Counted from the stretch's first letter, positions 48,762-58,281 are shown. The stretch: 64,000 nt of DNA from [Pasteurella] mairii (GCA_900454475.1 UGSS01000002.1:620001-684000); one strand, 5' to 3'. Made by a program: numbers and translations. Notes: generated by a model from the letters alone, not told the origin.

Positions 48762-48796
48762 GTTACTTTCTCACCACTACGAGATGAGAAAGTAAC
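48762..48796. repeat. 12-bp perfect hairpin after rsmI
   Basis: GTTACTTTCTCA (48762-48773) pairs with TGAGAAAGTAAC (48785-48796) around an 11-base loop. No T-tract follows on either strand, so it is not a typical intrinsic terminator. It lies between convergent rsmI and the CaCA gene. Confidence 0.7.
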
Positions 48797-48810
48797 AAAC
48801 CGAATAGTGC

Positions 48811-49779
48811 TTAAATCGCGGTTTTAATCAAATAAGCAGTATAAGCCACATAACTGGCAAGTAATAACAAGCCTTTAAAACGATTGATAGTTCCTTGTTT
48901 TTTGACACCATAACCAAAAATAAACAGCGAGAAAGTTAAAATCGTCATCACCAACATATCACGTGAGAAAATTTCATTGCCGACTTGAATTGGTGTAATG
49001 GAGCCTGCAATCCCGACAACTGCTAAGGTATTAAATAAGTTAGAGCCAATAATATTTCCTACTGCTAAATCCGATTCGCCTTTTCTTGCTGCCATGATTG
49101 AAGCGGCAAGTTCCGGCAAGGAGGTACCCACCGCAACGATCGTTAAGCCGATAATCAAATCGCTTACGCCCAAAAATGATGCCACTTTTACCGCTCCCCA
49201 AACTAATAATTGAGAACTGGCAATTAATAACACTAGGCCTACAATCATCCATATAATTGCTTTAGGCATAGACATTAAGGGATGTTCTGCTAATTCTTCT
49301 TCCACATTTTGGCTCATTGGATCTTGTTTATTTTTCCGTCCTTGCCAAATGGTCCAGCCCATATAAATAGCAAAAATCACCAATAAAATTAGTGCATCAA
49401 GATGGGAAATTTGTGCATCATAAATCAAATAGGCGGAAATCAACGTTACCAAAGACAAAATCGGTAATTCTTGTTTTAAGATAGAAGAATTTACCGTTAC
49501 TGGTTTTATCAGCGCAGTTGCCCCTAAAATCAAGGCAATATTGGTAATATTTGAACCATAAGCGTTACCCAGTGCAATACCTGGACTGTTATTTAAGGCG
49601 GAAAGTGCCGATACAATCATCTCTGGCGCGGAAGTGCCAAATCCAATAATGATAATACCGATAAGCAGTGGCGACATTCCTAAATGGCGCGCAAATGAGG
49701 CTGCACCATCAATAAAACGATCCGCACTCCAAACTAAAATAATTAAACCGATTAAAATTGCCAATAAAGGATATAACAT
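48811..49779 (-). CDS. CaCA-family calcium/sodium exchanger (YrbG-like)
   Basis: A 322-residue membrane protein with ten hydrophobic segments and two inverted alpha repeats: GFGTSAPEMIVSALSALNNSPGIALGNAYGSN (first, ending GNAYGSNITN) and VAVGTSLPELAASIMAARKG with GNIIGSNLFN (second). These are the cation-binding motifs of the CaCA superfamily. Which ions it exchanges in this organism is not shown. Confidence 0.88.
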   Translation of the reverse strand: MLYPLLAILIGLIILVWSADRFIDGAASFARHLGMSPLLIGIIIIGFGTSAPEMIVSALSALNNSPGIALGNAYGSNITNIALILGATALIKPVTVNSSILKQELPILSLVTLISAYLIYDAQISHLDALILLVIFAIYMGWTIWQGRKNKQDPMSQNVEEELAEHPLMSMPKAIIWMIVGLVLLIASSQLLVWGAVKVASFLGVSDLIIGLTIVAVGTSLPELAASIMAARKGESDLAVGNIIGSNLFNTLAVVGIAGSITPIQVGNEIFSRDMLVMTILTFSLFIFGYGVKKQGTINRFKGLLLLASYVAYTAYLIKTAI

Positions 49780-49844
49780 AGTGTGAACGTCCTAACATTA
49801 TGTCGTAAAAAGGGAAGTATAATAGATGTAGAATTTATTTGAAA

Positions 49845-49876
49845 TAAAAAAATAAAAGCCCATACAGTGATGGGCT
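49845..49876 (-). terminator. Terminator of the tRNA-Asn transcript
   Basis: AGCCCAT (49857-49863) pairs with ATGGGCT (49870-49876) around 6 bases. Read leftward it is followed by TTTTATTTTTTT. Confidence 0.85.
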
Positions 49877-49942
49877 AAAAGTCTTTTGGTGAAAATTAGT
49901 TTCTATAAAAGGAGACAAATAAAAACTAACCAAAAGAAAAAT

Positions 49943-50018
49943 TGGCTCCTCCTGCTGGACTTGAACCAGCGACATATGGATTAACAGTCCACCGTTCTAC
50001 CGACTGAACTAAGGAGGA
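49943..50018 (-). tRNA. tRNA-Asn (anticodon GTT)
   Basis: The 76-nt leftward gene folds as a standard cloverleaf: acceptor TCCTCCT pairing with AGGAGGA, D-loop AGTTCAGTCGGTAGA, anticodon arm with GTT at 49983-49985, TTCAAGT in the T-loop, and an encoded CCA end (49943-49945). It stands alone, with a terminator 70 bp downstream. Confidence 0.97.
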
Positions 50019-50073
50019 ATAATTCTGTATCACAAGGAATGGACGCACATAATAATGATCTTGTTATACCTTG

Positions 50074-50236
50074 TCAACTGTTAAAATAAAAAAATTTGAG
50101 ATCGTTTGGGATAACTAACTCAGCCTGTAGTTTCGCAATTCGTTCAAGTACGGGTAATTGGTTTTCTTTATCCACGCGATTTTACTCTATTAATCTTTCC
50201 ATTGCGTTTTGTAACAAATTTAGTACAAGCAGTCAT
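50074..50236 (-). pseudogene. Possible remnant of phage genes (ERF-like start)
   Basis: Two short overlapping frames read leftward. MTACTKFVTKRNGKINRVKSRG (50236-50168) is followed by a GTG-initiated frame (50175-50074) reading VDKENQLPVLERIAKLQAEL and then VIPNDLKFFYFNS. The part LPVLERIAKLQAELVIP resembles the N-terminus of ERF-family single-strand annealing proteins of phages, after which the similarity stops. The overlap of stop and GTG start is a phage-like gene junction. The call is tentative because the stretch is short. Confidence 0.35.
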
Positions 50237-50263
50237 CTTTTCCAATTTCCAGCCAGAGTGATA

Positions 50264-51757
50264 CTAATCTTCTTTGCCCAGAATTTGATTAACTTCACTT
50301 TTATAGAGTACAGCTTTTGCTCCAAATACAGCTTGGATACCGCCACCGACCTCAAGCACATCAATCGCACCTAGCGCTTTTAGATTACCCTTATTTACAG
50401 CTTTAACATCTTTTACTGCAACACGTAAGCGAGTAATACAAGCATCCACATTTTCAATATTCTCCGCTTTACCTAATGCCTTAATAATAGCATGTGCATT
50501 TTCAGTCAATGATGTTGTGGTTTGCTCAATAATCTCTCCTTGATCATCTGCCCTTCCTGGGGTCATCACATTAAATTTACGAATAAGGAATAAGAAAGAA
50601 AAATAGTAAAGTGCCGCCCAAGGCAGACCAACCATCACAACTCGAACCCAATTCGTATTTTCGTTGCCTTGTAAAATACCGAAAAGCAAGAAATCAATGA
50701 AACCGCCAGAGAAGGTGTTACCAATTGAAATGTTTAAGAAATCTGCAATGTAGAATGAAACTCCATCTAAGAAGGCATGGAATACATAAAGCCAGGGGGC
50801 AACAAATAAGAACATAAACTCAATTGGCTCCGTGATTCCTGTAATAAATGATGTTAATGCCGCACCTAAAAATAAACCACCGATTGCTTTTCTACGTGCT
50901 TTAGGCACAGTGTGATACATTGCTAAACAAGCGGCAGGCAGACCAAACATCATGGTATCAAAACGACCGGCAAAGAAACGTGTTCCTTCAGTAAATAGAC
51001 CTTGATGATTTGGATCGGCTAATTGGGCAAAGAATATTTTTTGAGCACCGATAACAGTTTCGCCGTTCACTACTTCGGTTCCACCTAACTCCGTGTACCA
51101 GAAAAGCGGATAAATCATATGATGTAAACCAACAGCACCACTTAAACGCATTAAGAAACCATAGAAGAAAGTACCCGCTTCCCCCATTGACGCAATCCCT
51201 TTTCCGGCAGACACCAGCCAATGTTGAAATGTTGGCCAAATTAAGAAGAAAATAGCCCCAACGAAAATAGCTGCAAAAGAGGTGACAATCGGCACAAAAC
51301 GAGAACCACCAAAGAAGCCTAAAATCTGTGGCAATTGGATATTATTGTATTTGTTATGTAGTTTGACGGTGATTAACCCCATAACCAATGAACCAATAAC
51401 CCCTGTATCAATCCCTTTGGTTTCTGGAGAAAAAATAGGAAGGAGTGCGGAAATTGTGCCTGTCATCACAAGATAACCGACAACAGCTGATAATGCTGCT
51501 ACGCCTTTATCTCGTTTTGCCAAACCAATTCCTAAACCAATACAAAGCAAGAGGGCAAGATTGGCAAAAACCACGCTCCCTGCTGCCGCCATAATCTGGA
51601 AAATACCTTGAAGAAATGTATTATCTAAAATAGGGTAGGCTTGAATTGTCGCCTTATTAGATAACGCACCACCAATCCCCAAAAGTAAACCCGCAGCTGG
51701 TAATATGGCGATTGGGAGCATAAATGCTTTACCGATCTGTTGAAGTTGTTTGAACAT
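50264..51757 (-). CDS. PTS glucose/maltose-family EIICB permease
   Basis: A 497-residue sugar phosphotransferase permease. The EIIC domain (1-390) has about ten membrane spans with LGFFGGSRFVPI, GLHHM and the substrate motif GITEPIEFMFLFVAPWLYVFHA. The C-terminal EIIB domain has the phosphorylated cysteine in DACITRLRV. It couples uptake to phosphorylation; the sugar could be glucose, maltose or a related one, since it resembles both PtsG and MalX/MalT types. ATG 51757 follows AAGGAG; the frame is open upstream to 51832. It stands alone with no EIIA or catabolic partner. Confidence 0.85.
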   Translation of the reverse strand: MFKQLQQIGKAFMLPIAILPAAGLLLGIGGALSNKATIQAYPILDNTFLQGIFQIMAAAGSVVFANLALLLCIGLGIGLAKRDKGVAALSAVVGYLVMTGTISALLPIFSPETKGIDTGVIGSLVMGLITVKLHNKYNNIQLPQILGFFGGSRFVPIVTSFAAIFVGAIFFLIWPTFQHWLVSAGKGIASMGEAGTFFYGFLMRLSGAVGLHHMIYPLFWYTELGGTEVVNGETVIGAQKIFFAQLADPNHQGLFTEGTRFFAGRFDTMMFGLPAACLAMYHTVPKARRKAIGGLFLGAALTSFITGITEPIEFMFLFVAPWLYVFHAFLDGVSFYIADFLNISIGNTFSGGFIDFLLFGILQGNENTNWVRVVMVGLPWAALYYFSFLFLIRKFNVMTPGRADDQGEIIEQTTTSLTENAHAIIKALGKAENIENVDACITRLRVAVKDVKAVNKGNLKALGAIDVLEVGGGIQAVFGAKAVLYKSEVNQILGKED

Positions 51758-52464
51758 AGAATAGCTCCTTATATTAAAGGTAATATAATAAGTATAATGC
51801 CATTTTAGCTTTAAAAGTATGACCTTACGCAAAATTCCGTGTAGAAATAGCGGTTTTCTATTTTGTAAGGGTAAATTGGGAGGCTGGAAAAGATAAAAGT
51901 TCCAATGAAAGGACGATTTTCTATTGGCACACAGTCACTTAGATTTATCAAGCAAAGCGCCATATAGGCAAGTTAATAACATCTCCAAACCCTAGTTTGA
52001 ACGTAATTTAAAGGACGGTGAATGACGTTTTAATTATTGTGGTAAAACCCAAAATTTCTATTTTAAAACAATTGGTTAACCAGTGTGCTCTGGTGATCTC
52101 GGATATTCTCCAAAATTTATATTTTTTACTCACTAATTTTATATCCACAGTGGCTGTGGATAACTCTGTGAGTTATTATTTGAAAAGTAGCGCAAACCCT
52201 CATGAAATATAGTACTTTTAACACTGGGTGTAAGATTGGTTGCAAAATGACATTTCTTTTTATTTCAATGGGTTAGTAAATTTCCACAAAAATTTTAAAA
52301 AAATTTTACGTTTTTTTGAAGTTTCTAACTTGACAAATATAAGTCTGTGTAAAACTTAGAAATTTAATTTAAAAAATTGATCGAAAATTGTGATAAAATT
52401 GACCGCACTTTAAGAATAAATAAACCCTGCATTATTGTCGTACTTTTGATAAAGCCAATCTTCT
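51758..52464. other. AT-rich non-coding region between EIICB gene and uvrB
   Basis: About 700 bp with no credible gene (a 64-codon frame at 52018-52212 has no ribosome site and unlikely composition). It must hold the divergent promoters of the EIICB gene and uvrB. It contains the DnaA-box palindrome at 52141-52163, a short palindrome TGGTTAACCA near 52073, A/T runs at 52290-52320 and one uptake signal about 60 bp before uvrB. Confidence 0.6.
52141..52163. promoter_or_regulatory. Pair of opposed DnaA boxes
   Basis: TTATCCACA is present perfectly on the leftward strand (52155-52163 as TGTGGATAA), and ATATCCACA (one mismatch) on the rightward strand (52141-52149). Together they form a perfect palindrome with arms TATCCACAG and CTGTGGATA and a 3-base centre. 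Confidence 0.6.
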
Positions 52465-54501
52465 ATGAACGCAAAAATAAATACTAAACCCTTTATTCTG
52501 CATTCCGATTTTTCCCCTTCCGGCGATCAACCGCAAGCCATTGCGCGTTTAACCGAAAATCTCAACGACGGTTTAGCCCATCAAACCTTACTTGGCGTAA
52601 CCGGATCGGGAAAAACCTTTACCATTGCCAACGTCATCGCGCAATTAAATCGACCGGCAATGCTGCTGGCGCCGAATAAAACCTTAGCAGCGCAGCTTTA
52701 TGCAGAAATGAAAGCCTTTTTTCCGGAAAACGCGGTGGAATATTTTGTTTCTTATTATGATTATTATCAACCGGAAGCCTATGTGCCGAGCAGTGATACT
52801 TTTATTGAAAAAGATGCCTCGATCAATGATCAAATTGAACAAATGCGTTTATCCGCTACCAAATCTTTTCTAGAGCGTCGCGATACCATTGTGGTTGCTT
52901 CCGTTTCAGCCATTTACGGGTTAGGCGATCCGGACAGCTATCTGAAAATGATGCTGCATTTGCAAACCGGAGCCATCATTAATCAACGCCAAATTTTGGC
53001 GCAATTAGCCGAGTTGCAATATACTCGCAATGATCAGGCGTTTCAGCGCGGTACTTTTCGTGTTAGGGGCGAGGTGATTGATATTTTTCCGGCGGAATCT
53101 GATGATAAAGCCATTCGGATCGAGTTATTTGATGATGAAATTGAACGTTTAACCTTGTTTGATCCGTTAACCTCCAAAAGTTTCGGCGTGGTGCCGCGTT
53201 ATACGGTGTATCCAAAAACGCACTATGTAACGCCGCGTGAAAAAATTCTAGCTGCTATCGAACAGATTAAACAAGAGTTAGCGCAGCGTCGCCAGGTGTT
53301 GTTAGAGAATAACAAATTATTGGAAGAACAACGCTTAACTCAACGTACCTTGTTTGATATCGAGATGATGAATGAGCTGGGATATTGTTCCGGCATTGAA
53401 AATTATTCGCGCTATTTATCCGGTAGAAATGAAGGGGAGCCACCGCCAACCTTATTTGATTATATGCCTTCTGATGCGTTATTGATCATAGACGAGTCTC
53501 ACGTGACCGTTCCGCAAATCGGCGGAATGTATCGCGGCGACCGTTCGCGCAAAGAAACCTTGGTGGAATATGGTTTTCGCCTGCCTTCCGCTTTGGATAA
53601 CCGCCCGTTGCGTTTTGAAGAATTTGAACGTTTAGCGCCTCAAACCATCTATGTTTCGGCGACACCGGGGCCTTATGAACTGGAAAAATCCGGGCAAGAG
53701 ATTATCGACCAAGTGGTGCGTCCGACGGGATTATTGGATCCGGAGATTGAAATTCGACCGGTGGCGATCCAAGTGGACGATTTGCTGTCCGAAGCGCGCA
53801 AAAGAGCGGTCGAAAATGAGCGCGTTTTAGTGACCACCTTAACCAAACGCATGGCGGAAGATTTAACCGATTATTTGGAAGAACATGGGGTACGTGTGCG
53901 TTATTTGCACTCGGATATTGACACGGTCGAACGGGTGGAAATTATTCGCGATTTGCGTTTGGGCGAGTTTGACGTATTGGTGGGTATTAACTTACTGCGC
54001 GAAGGATTGGATATTCCGGAAGTATCGCTGGTGGCGATTTTAGATGCGGATAAAGAAGGATTTTTACGTTCCGAACGATCGCTAATTCAAACTATCGGAC
54101 GTGCAGCGCGCAACCTGAAAGGCAAAGCGATTTTATATGCAGACAGTATCACCAAATCCATGGAAAAAGCGATCACTGAAACCAATCGCCGCCGCGAAAA
54201 GCAAATGAAGTATAATCAAGAGCGCGGGATTGTTCCGCAAGCCTTAAACAAAAAAGTCGGCGAATTACTGGATATTGGTCAAGGGGCAGCGTATAAAAAT
54301 AAAACGAAAGCGCGCGCCCAAACTGTGGCAGAAACCACCGCACTTTATCATCTGCCGAAAACTGTCAAAGAATATCAGCAGCAGGTGAAAAAATTGGAAC
54401 AACAAATGTACCAACACGCTCAAGCATTGGAGTTTGAAAAAGCGGCGGCTATCCGCGATCAATTACATCAATTGCATGAACAGTTTCGGGTAAATGGATA
54501 A
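52465..54501 (+). CDS. uvrB: Excinuclease ABC subunit B
   Basis: UvrB is the damage-verifying helicase-like subunit of nucleotide excision repair. The 678-residue protein has Walker [11 protein letters not shown], the beta-hairpin [12 protein letters not shown], Walker [11 protein letters not shown], the helicase motif TIGRAARN and a C-terminal UVR domain ([23 protein letters not shown], split here after QALEF). I see no LexA-type box (CTGT-N8-ACAG) in the upstream 260 bp. Confidence 0.99.
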   Translation: MNAKINTKPFILHSDFSPSGDQPQAIARLTENLNDGLAHQTLLGVTGSGKTFTIANVIAQLNRPAMLLAPNKTLAAQLYAEMKAFFPENAVEYFVSYYDYYQPEAYVPSSDTFIEKDASINDQIEQMRLSATKSFLERRDTIVVASVSAIYGLGDPDSYLKMMLHLQTGAIINQRQILAQLAELQYTRNDQAFQRGTFRVRGEVIDIFPAESDDKAIRIELFDDEIERLTLFDPLTSKSFGVVPRYTVYPKTHYVTPREKILAAIEQIKQELAQRRQVLLENNKLLEEQRLTQRTLFDIEMMNELGYCSGIENYSRYLSGRNEGEPPPTLFDYMPSDALLIIDESHVTVPQIGGMYRGDRSRKETLVEYGFRLPSALDNRPLRFEEFERLAPQTIYVSATPGPYELEKSGQEIIDQVVRPTGLLDPEIEIRPVAIQVDDLLSEARKRAVENERVLVTTLTKRMAEDLTDYLEEHGVRVRYLHSDIDTVERVEIIRDLRLGEFDVLVGINLLREGLDIPEVSLVAILDADKEGFLRSERSLIQTIGRAARNLKGKAILYADSITKSMEKAITETNRRREKQMKYNQERGIVPQALNKKVGELLDIGQGAAYKNKTKARAQTVAETTALYHLPKTVKEYQQQVKKLEQQMYQHAQALEFEKAAAIRDQLHQLHEQFRVNG

Positions 54502-54504
54502 AAT

Positions 54505-54525
54505 ATGCCCTCGAAATGAGGGCAT
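54505..54525. terminator. Short hairpin between convergent uvrB and DUF455 genes
   Basis: ATGCCCTC (54505-54512) pairs with GAGGGCAT (54518-54525) with a 5-base loop. The tails are short (TTTGA rightward, ATTTTA leftward), so termination is likely but not strong. Confidence 0.6.
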
Positions 54526-54529
54526 TTGA

Positions 54530-55408
54530 TCAATGCGCAATGCTTTTTAAATGCGCTTTTAGCGTTTGTTCAATTTCATAAATCCAATCTAATTCAAATT
54601 GAGTAAAGCCCGCTTGAATTCTGGCGTCAGTGTTGATGGCGCCTTTGAAAATAACGATACGGTATTTGCGCAATAATTCAGCGAAACATGACATGGCATC
54701 TAAACCGCGTTTTTCCGAAAGGGCGTGATACCAATGGTTGCCGATCGCAACATGACCGATTTCGTCGCGCAAGATAATATCCAGAATATTGACCGCGGCG
54801 AAATCTTTGCGTTGCGCGATTTTTTCTTGCAACACCGGTGTGGCATCCAGCCCACGCGCTTCCAAAACACGCGGAACCAGCGCCATGCGCTCCCAAATAT
54901 CATGAGCAGTAGCCTGTGCCATTTCCCATAATCCGGCATGACCTTCAAAATCACCATATTGATACCCTAAGGTTTTAAGATGTTGATTTATCAGAGTAAA
55001 ATGTGTGCTTTCTTCGCGAGCGACGCGTAACCAATCTTGCACAAAAGCCATACCTTGCTGCAATTCTTGCTGTGCGTGGCGACCAAAACGCCAAGCCGCG
55101 TCCAACCCTAAATTAATCGCATTAAATTCAATATGGGCAATGGCGTGCAAGGTAGCGGCGTAACCTTCGTTGGTGGCAAAGGATCGTTTTGGTACCTCTT
55201 TCGGCGCCACTAAACGTGGATTGGACGGAATGCCGACGATTTCCTGTTCGACATTAACGGTCGGAAAATCCGCCAACTCGGTGAAATGAACTTGTGGCAA
55301 ACTCTGATCATAAAGTGCATTGACCAAAGCGCATTTTTTCTCTGGTTGTGGCTCTTGTAAGGCATTTGTTACCAATTGCCAAAATTGTTGCGCGGAAAGT
55401 GCGGTCAT
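54530..55408 (-). CDS. Ferritin-like DUF455 family protein
   Basis: A 292-residue protein of the DUF455 family. Helices carry the paired ligand motifs of ferritin-like di-iron proteins: AHIEFNAINLGLDA, REESTHFTLINQHL and RDEIGHVAIGNHWYH (Glu and ExxH in each). The biochemical role is not established. It is followed by tesB upstream in the same direction with an 8-bp gap, suggesting one operon, tesB first. Confidence 0.82.
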   Translation of the reverse strand: MTALSAQQFWQLVTNALQEPQPEKKCALVNALYDQSLPQVHFTELADFPTVNVEQEIVGIPSNPRLVAPKEVPKRSFATNEGYAATLHAIAHIEFNAINLGLDAAWRFGRHAQQELQQGMAFVQDWLRVAREESTHFTLINQHLKTLGYQYGDFEGHAGLWEMAQATAHDIWERMALVPRVLEARGLDATPVLQEKIAQRKDFAAVNILDIILRDEIGHVAIGNHWYHALSEKRGLDAMSCFAELLRKYRIVIFKGAINTDARIQAGFTQFELDWIYEIEQTLKAHLKSIAH

Positions 55409-55416
55409 TTTTTTCC

Positions 55417-56286
55417 TTATTTTTGTGTTGTAGAATAACGAATAAGCCCTTCTTGTTGCGTGGTCGCGATTAAACGCCCTTGGCGATCGAAAATTTGTCC
55501 GCCGCCTAAACCGCGCCCGCCATAAGCATTATTGCTTTTCACGGCATAAAGTAGCCAATCGTTGAGATCAAAAGGGCGATGAAACCAAATAGCATGGTCG
55601 ATAGTGGCGACTTTCATGCCACTTTGCAAAAAGCCTTTTTTATGCGGATGAAGTGCGGTTAATAACGTGTGAAAATCGGAAAAATAAGCAAGTAAACATT
55701 GCTGAATTTGGCGATCATGCGGCACGCTGCCATTGGCTTTCACCCACGCAAATTGCTCCGGTGGTAATTCGGTACCGTTAAATGGATTGTTGATATATTT
55801 GCTGCGAATATCAAACGGGCGTTCCGCGGTAAATTTATCGCGCACCGCTTCCGGCAAATAGGCTGCCATTTTTTGCATCATTTCGCTTTCGGAATAAAAA
55901 CTTTCCGGTTCGCCGACTGGAGGCATCACACTTTGGTGTTCAAAGCCTTGTTCTTCGATTTGGAAAGACGCGGTGATGTGGCAAATGGGTTCGTTATGTT
56001 GAATCGCTTTAACGCGTAATGCGCTAAAATTGCGTCCGGTACGCAGCGTCTCGACATCATAAATAATCGGTAATTGGCTGTCACCGGGAGCGAGAAAATA
56101 AGCATGGCAGGAGTGTAACATTCGATCTTTAGGCGCCACTTGCATGGCGGCATAAAGCGCTTGAGCGATGACTTGACCGCCAAATACTTGGCGCAATCCG
56201 AGATCTTCACTGTCGCCACGAAAAAGAAAATCGTCAAGTTGTTCTAATTCTAATAATTGAATTAATTGATTGAGTACATTAGACAT
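55417..56286 (-). CDS. tesB: Acyl-CoA thioesterase II
   Basis: TesB hydrolyses medium- and long-chain acyl-CoA to fatty acid and CoA. The 289-residue double-hotdog protein has LRQVFGGQVIAQAL and HSCHAYFLAPGD in the first half and DHAIWFHRPFDLNDWLLY in the second, containing the catalytic Asp. It is transcribed leftward from near the ffs gene and followed by the DUF455 gene. Confidence 0.96.
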   Translation of the reverse strand: MSNVLNQLIQLLELEQLDDFLFRGDSEDLGLRQVFGGQVIAQALYAAMQVAPKDRMLHSCHAYFLAPGDSQLPIIYDVETLRTGRNFSALRVKAIQHNEPICHITASFQIEEQGFEHQSVMPPVGEPESFYSESEMMQKMAAYLPEAVRDKFTAERPFDIRSKYINNPFNGTELPPEQFAWVKANGSVPHDRQIQQCLLAYFSDFHTLLTALHPHKKGFLQSGMKVATIDHAIWFHRPFDLNDWLLYAVKSNNAYGGRGLGGGQIFDRQGRLIATTQQEGLIRYSTTQK

Positions 56287-56408
56287 TGATTCTCCTTGTC
56301 CGAATAGGGCGATATTTAAGCGGTTAAGTATAATAACTCGATAAATATTTGCAATCGGAAATTGCTTATTGCATAATACGAAGCCTTAACGTTTGACGTT
56401 AATTCAAT

Positions 56409-56518
56409 GGAAACCTTCTCGGTTCCTCGCAATGGTGTCTGGTTTACCCGGTCAGGTTCGGAAGAAAGCAGCCAGAGTCAGAATTTCCGTGTGCCGAGAT
56501 CAAGCTGGGGAGGTTTCC
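56409..56518 (+). ncRNA. ffs: 4.5S RNA of the signal recognition particle
   Basis: The conserved SRP RNA apical core is plain: GGTCAGGTTCGGAAGAAAGC followed by AGCCAGAG, with the GGAA tetraloop. The ends GGAAACCTTC and GAGGTTTCC pair to close a 110-nt hairpin. The RNA binds Ffh and guides ribosomes to the membrane. The intergenic gap holds nothing else of note. Confidence 0.93.
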
Positions 56519-56541
56519 GCCCTTTGCGCCTCCCCTCTGTT
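56505..56541 (+). terminator. Terminator of ffs
   Basis: GGGGAGG near 56507-56513 can pair with CCTCCCC near 56529-56535, followed by TCTGTTTT. It overlaps the 3' end of the RNA and the 3' end of cydC on the other strand. Confidence 0.7.
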
Positions 56542-58281
56542 TTATAATCTTTCCGTTAATTGTTTGAAAAAGCCTTGTGGTTTTTGCATGAGTTCCGCAT
56601 AGCTGCCTTGTTCGATAAGGCGTGCATCATCAATGACACAAAGCCAGTCAAATTGTTCAATAGCGGTTAAACGGTGTGTGACCATCAATAGGGTTTTATC
56701 CTGACAATGTGCCAAAATTAAGGCTAAAACTTGGCGTTCCGTTTCGCGATCCAAACTTTCGGTGGGTTCGTCTAATAGTACAATAGGGGCGTTATTCAGT
56801 AACACCCGCGCCAACCCTAAACGACGTTGTTCGCCGCCGGAAAGTTGGCGTCCGCCATTGCCTAACCAAATATCTAATCCTTGTTCTTGTTGCAATAATT
56901 TGTTTAAACCGACCGCACTTAATACTTCGCGCATTTTTTCATCGCTAATAGGTTGCTGGGTGGCAATTTGTAAGTTATTGCGTAGGCTATCGCTAAATAC
57001 GTGAATACGTTGAGTTAAAAAACAAATGTGTTCGCGTAAAGCGCTTTCCGCATAATCTTCAATGGGCTTGCCGGCTAAGGACAATTGCCCTTGTTGGGCG
57101 GCATAATGGCGCACGAGCAATTGTAACAAGGTGGATTTTCCGCTGCCAGTTTTGCCCAAAATCGCTACTTTTTGCCCTTGATACAGACGAAGATTGAGAT
57201 CGGTTAACGCCGCTTGCGGGCGATCCGGATAATGAAAATACAGATTTTGCGCTTCGATTAATGGTGTGTTCGGCGCTAAATTGGTTGCAATTGTGGCATC
57301 TCCATCAAAACGCACTAAGGGTTCTTGTTCGGTGATGTCTGTGATCCGTTCGGCAGAAGCGATAATCTGCCCAATATGTAAAAAAGCCGCGCCCAAAGGC
57401 ATCAAAATTTCAAAGGCGGCAAGGACGGCTAACGCAAATAATCCGATCAAAGCATGGCGATATTGATCGCTACCAAAATCGGCATGAGCCGCAAACCACA
57501 GGGTCGCTACCAATAACATTCCGTTGGTAAACAAGAAAAGTGCGGTGGATAATCCGGCTAAATTAGCTTCTTTTTGTTGATAAGATTGCCATTCTTGTTC
57601 TGTTTGCGCGAGCTTGCGTTTAATCGGTTGCTCTGCGTTAAACAGCAATAATTCGGCTTGCGATTGAATGAATTCTACAAATCGGGTGCGATAAGTGGCG
57701 CGTGAAATCGTTAATTTTTTGCCGAAAGTTTTACCAAGATGATAAAACACAGTTGGTACAATGAGTAATAAAATCAACAGGCTAGCGCCAACAAAAAGCG
57801 CAAGTGGTAGATTAAATAAACTTAACCCAATGGTTAAAAAGCTAATCACCACAATGGCGCTGATAAAAGGTGCCAGTAAGCGCAAATAGAGGCTGTCTAA
57901 AGTATCAACATCCGCAACCAAACGATTAAGCAAATCGCTATTGCGATAGCGGTTTAGTACCGCGGGGCTGAGCGGAATAATTTTGCTGAAAACCTGCACA
58001 CGTAATTTGGCAAGAATACGAAACGTGGCGTCGTGGGTGACAATTTTTTCGAAATAACGCGCGGCAGTACGCCCCACCGCCAAGCCACGCACGCTGGCGG
58101 AGGGATAAAAGAAATTAAATAGCGTACCAACACCTGCAATCGCGGTGGCAGCTAAAAACCAGCCGGAAACGGTTAATAAGCCGACGCTGGATGCCAGTCC
58201 GACAATCATTAAAATCACGCCGATAATCAAGGTGAATTTAGCATGACGAAATAAACGTAAAAACGGAAAAAGAGCGCGCAT
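56542..58281 (-). CDS. cydC: Cysteine/glutathione ABC exporter subunit CydC
   Basis: CydC with CydD exports cysteine and glutathione to the periplasm, needed for cytochrome bd assembly. The 579-residue half-transporter has six membrane spans (1-310) and an ATPase domain with Walker A AILGKTGSGKST, signature QLSGGEQRRLGLARVLL and Walker B IVLLDEPTESLD. I chose ATG 58281, which overlaps the cydD stop by one base; a longer frame would run into cydD. Confidence 0.96.
   Translation of the reverse strand: MRALFPFLRLFRHAKFTLIIGVILMIVGLASSVGLLTVSGWFLAATAIAGVGTLFNFFYPSASVRGLAVGRTAARYFEKIVTHDATFRILAKLRVQVFSKIIPLSPAVLNRYRNSDLLNRLVADVDTLDSLYLRLLAPFISAIVVISFLTIGLSLFNLPLALFVGASLLILLLIVPTVFYHLGKTFGKKLTISRATYRTRFVEFIQSQAELLLFNAEQPIKRKLAQTEQEWQSYQQKEANLAGLSTALFLFTNGMLLVATLWFAAHADFGSDQYRHALIGLFALAVLAAFEILMPLGAAFLHIGQIIASAERITDITEQEPLVRFDGDATIATNLAPNTPLIEAQNLYFHYPDRPQAALTDLNLRLYQGQKVAILGKTGSGKSTLLQLLVRHYAAQQGQLSLAGKPIEDYAESALREHICFLTQRIHVFSDSLRNNLQIATQQPISDEKMREVLSAVGLNKLLQQEQGLDIWLGNGGRQLSGGEQRRLGLARVLLNNAPIVLLDEPTESLDRETERQVLALILAHCQDKTLLMVTHRLTAIEQFDWLCVIDDARLIEQGSYAELMQKPQGFFKQLTERL

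Noticed and set aside
52141-52163. Possible chromosomal origin oriC
   Set aside because: Only two DnaA boxes were seen, and no dnaA, dnaN, gidA or mioC neighbours. A palindromic pair alone is not enough.
52018-52212. 64-codon frame before uvrB
   Set aside because: No ribosome site, AT-driven composition, and it spans the DnaA-box palindrome. Treated as non-coding.
52201-52464. LexA box upstream of uvrB
   Set aside because: No CTGT-N8-ACAG pattern was found; the near match CTGTGTAAAACTTAGA lacks the second half.
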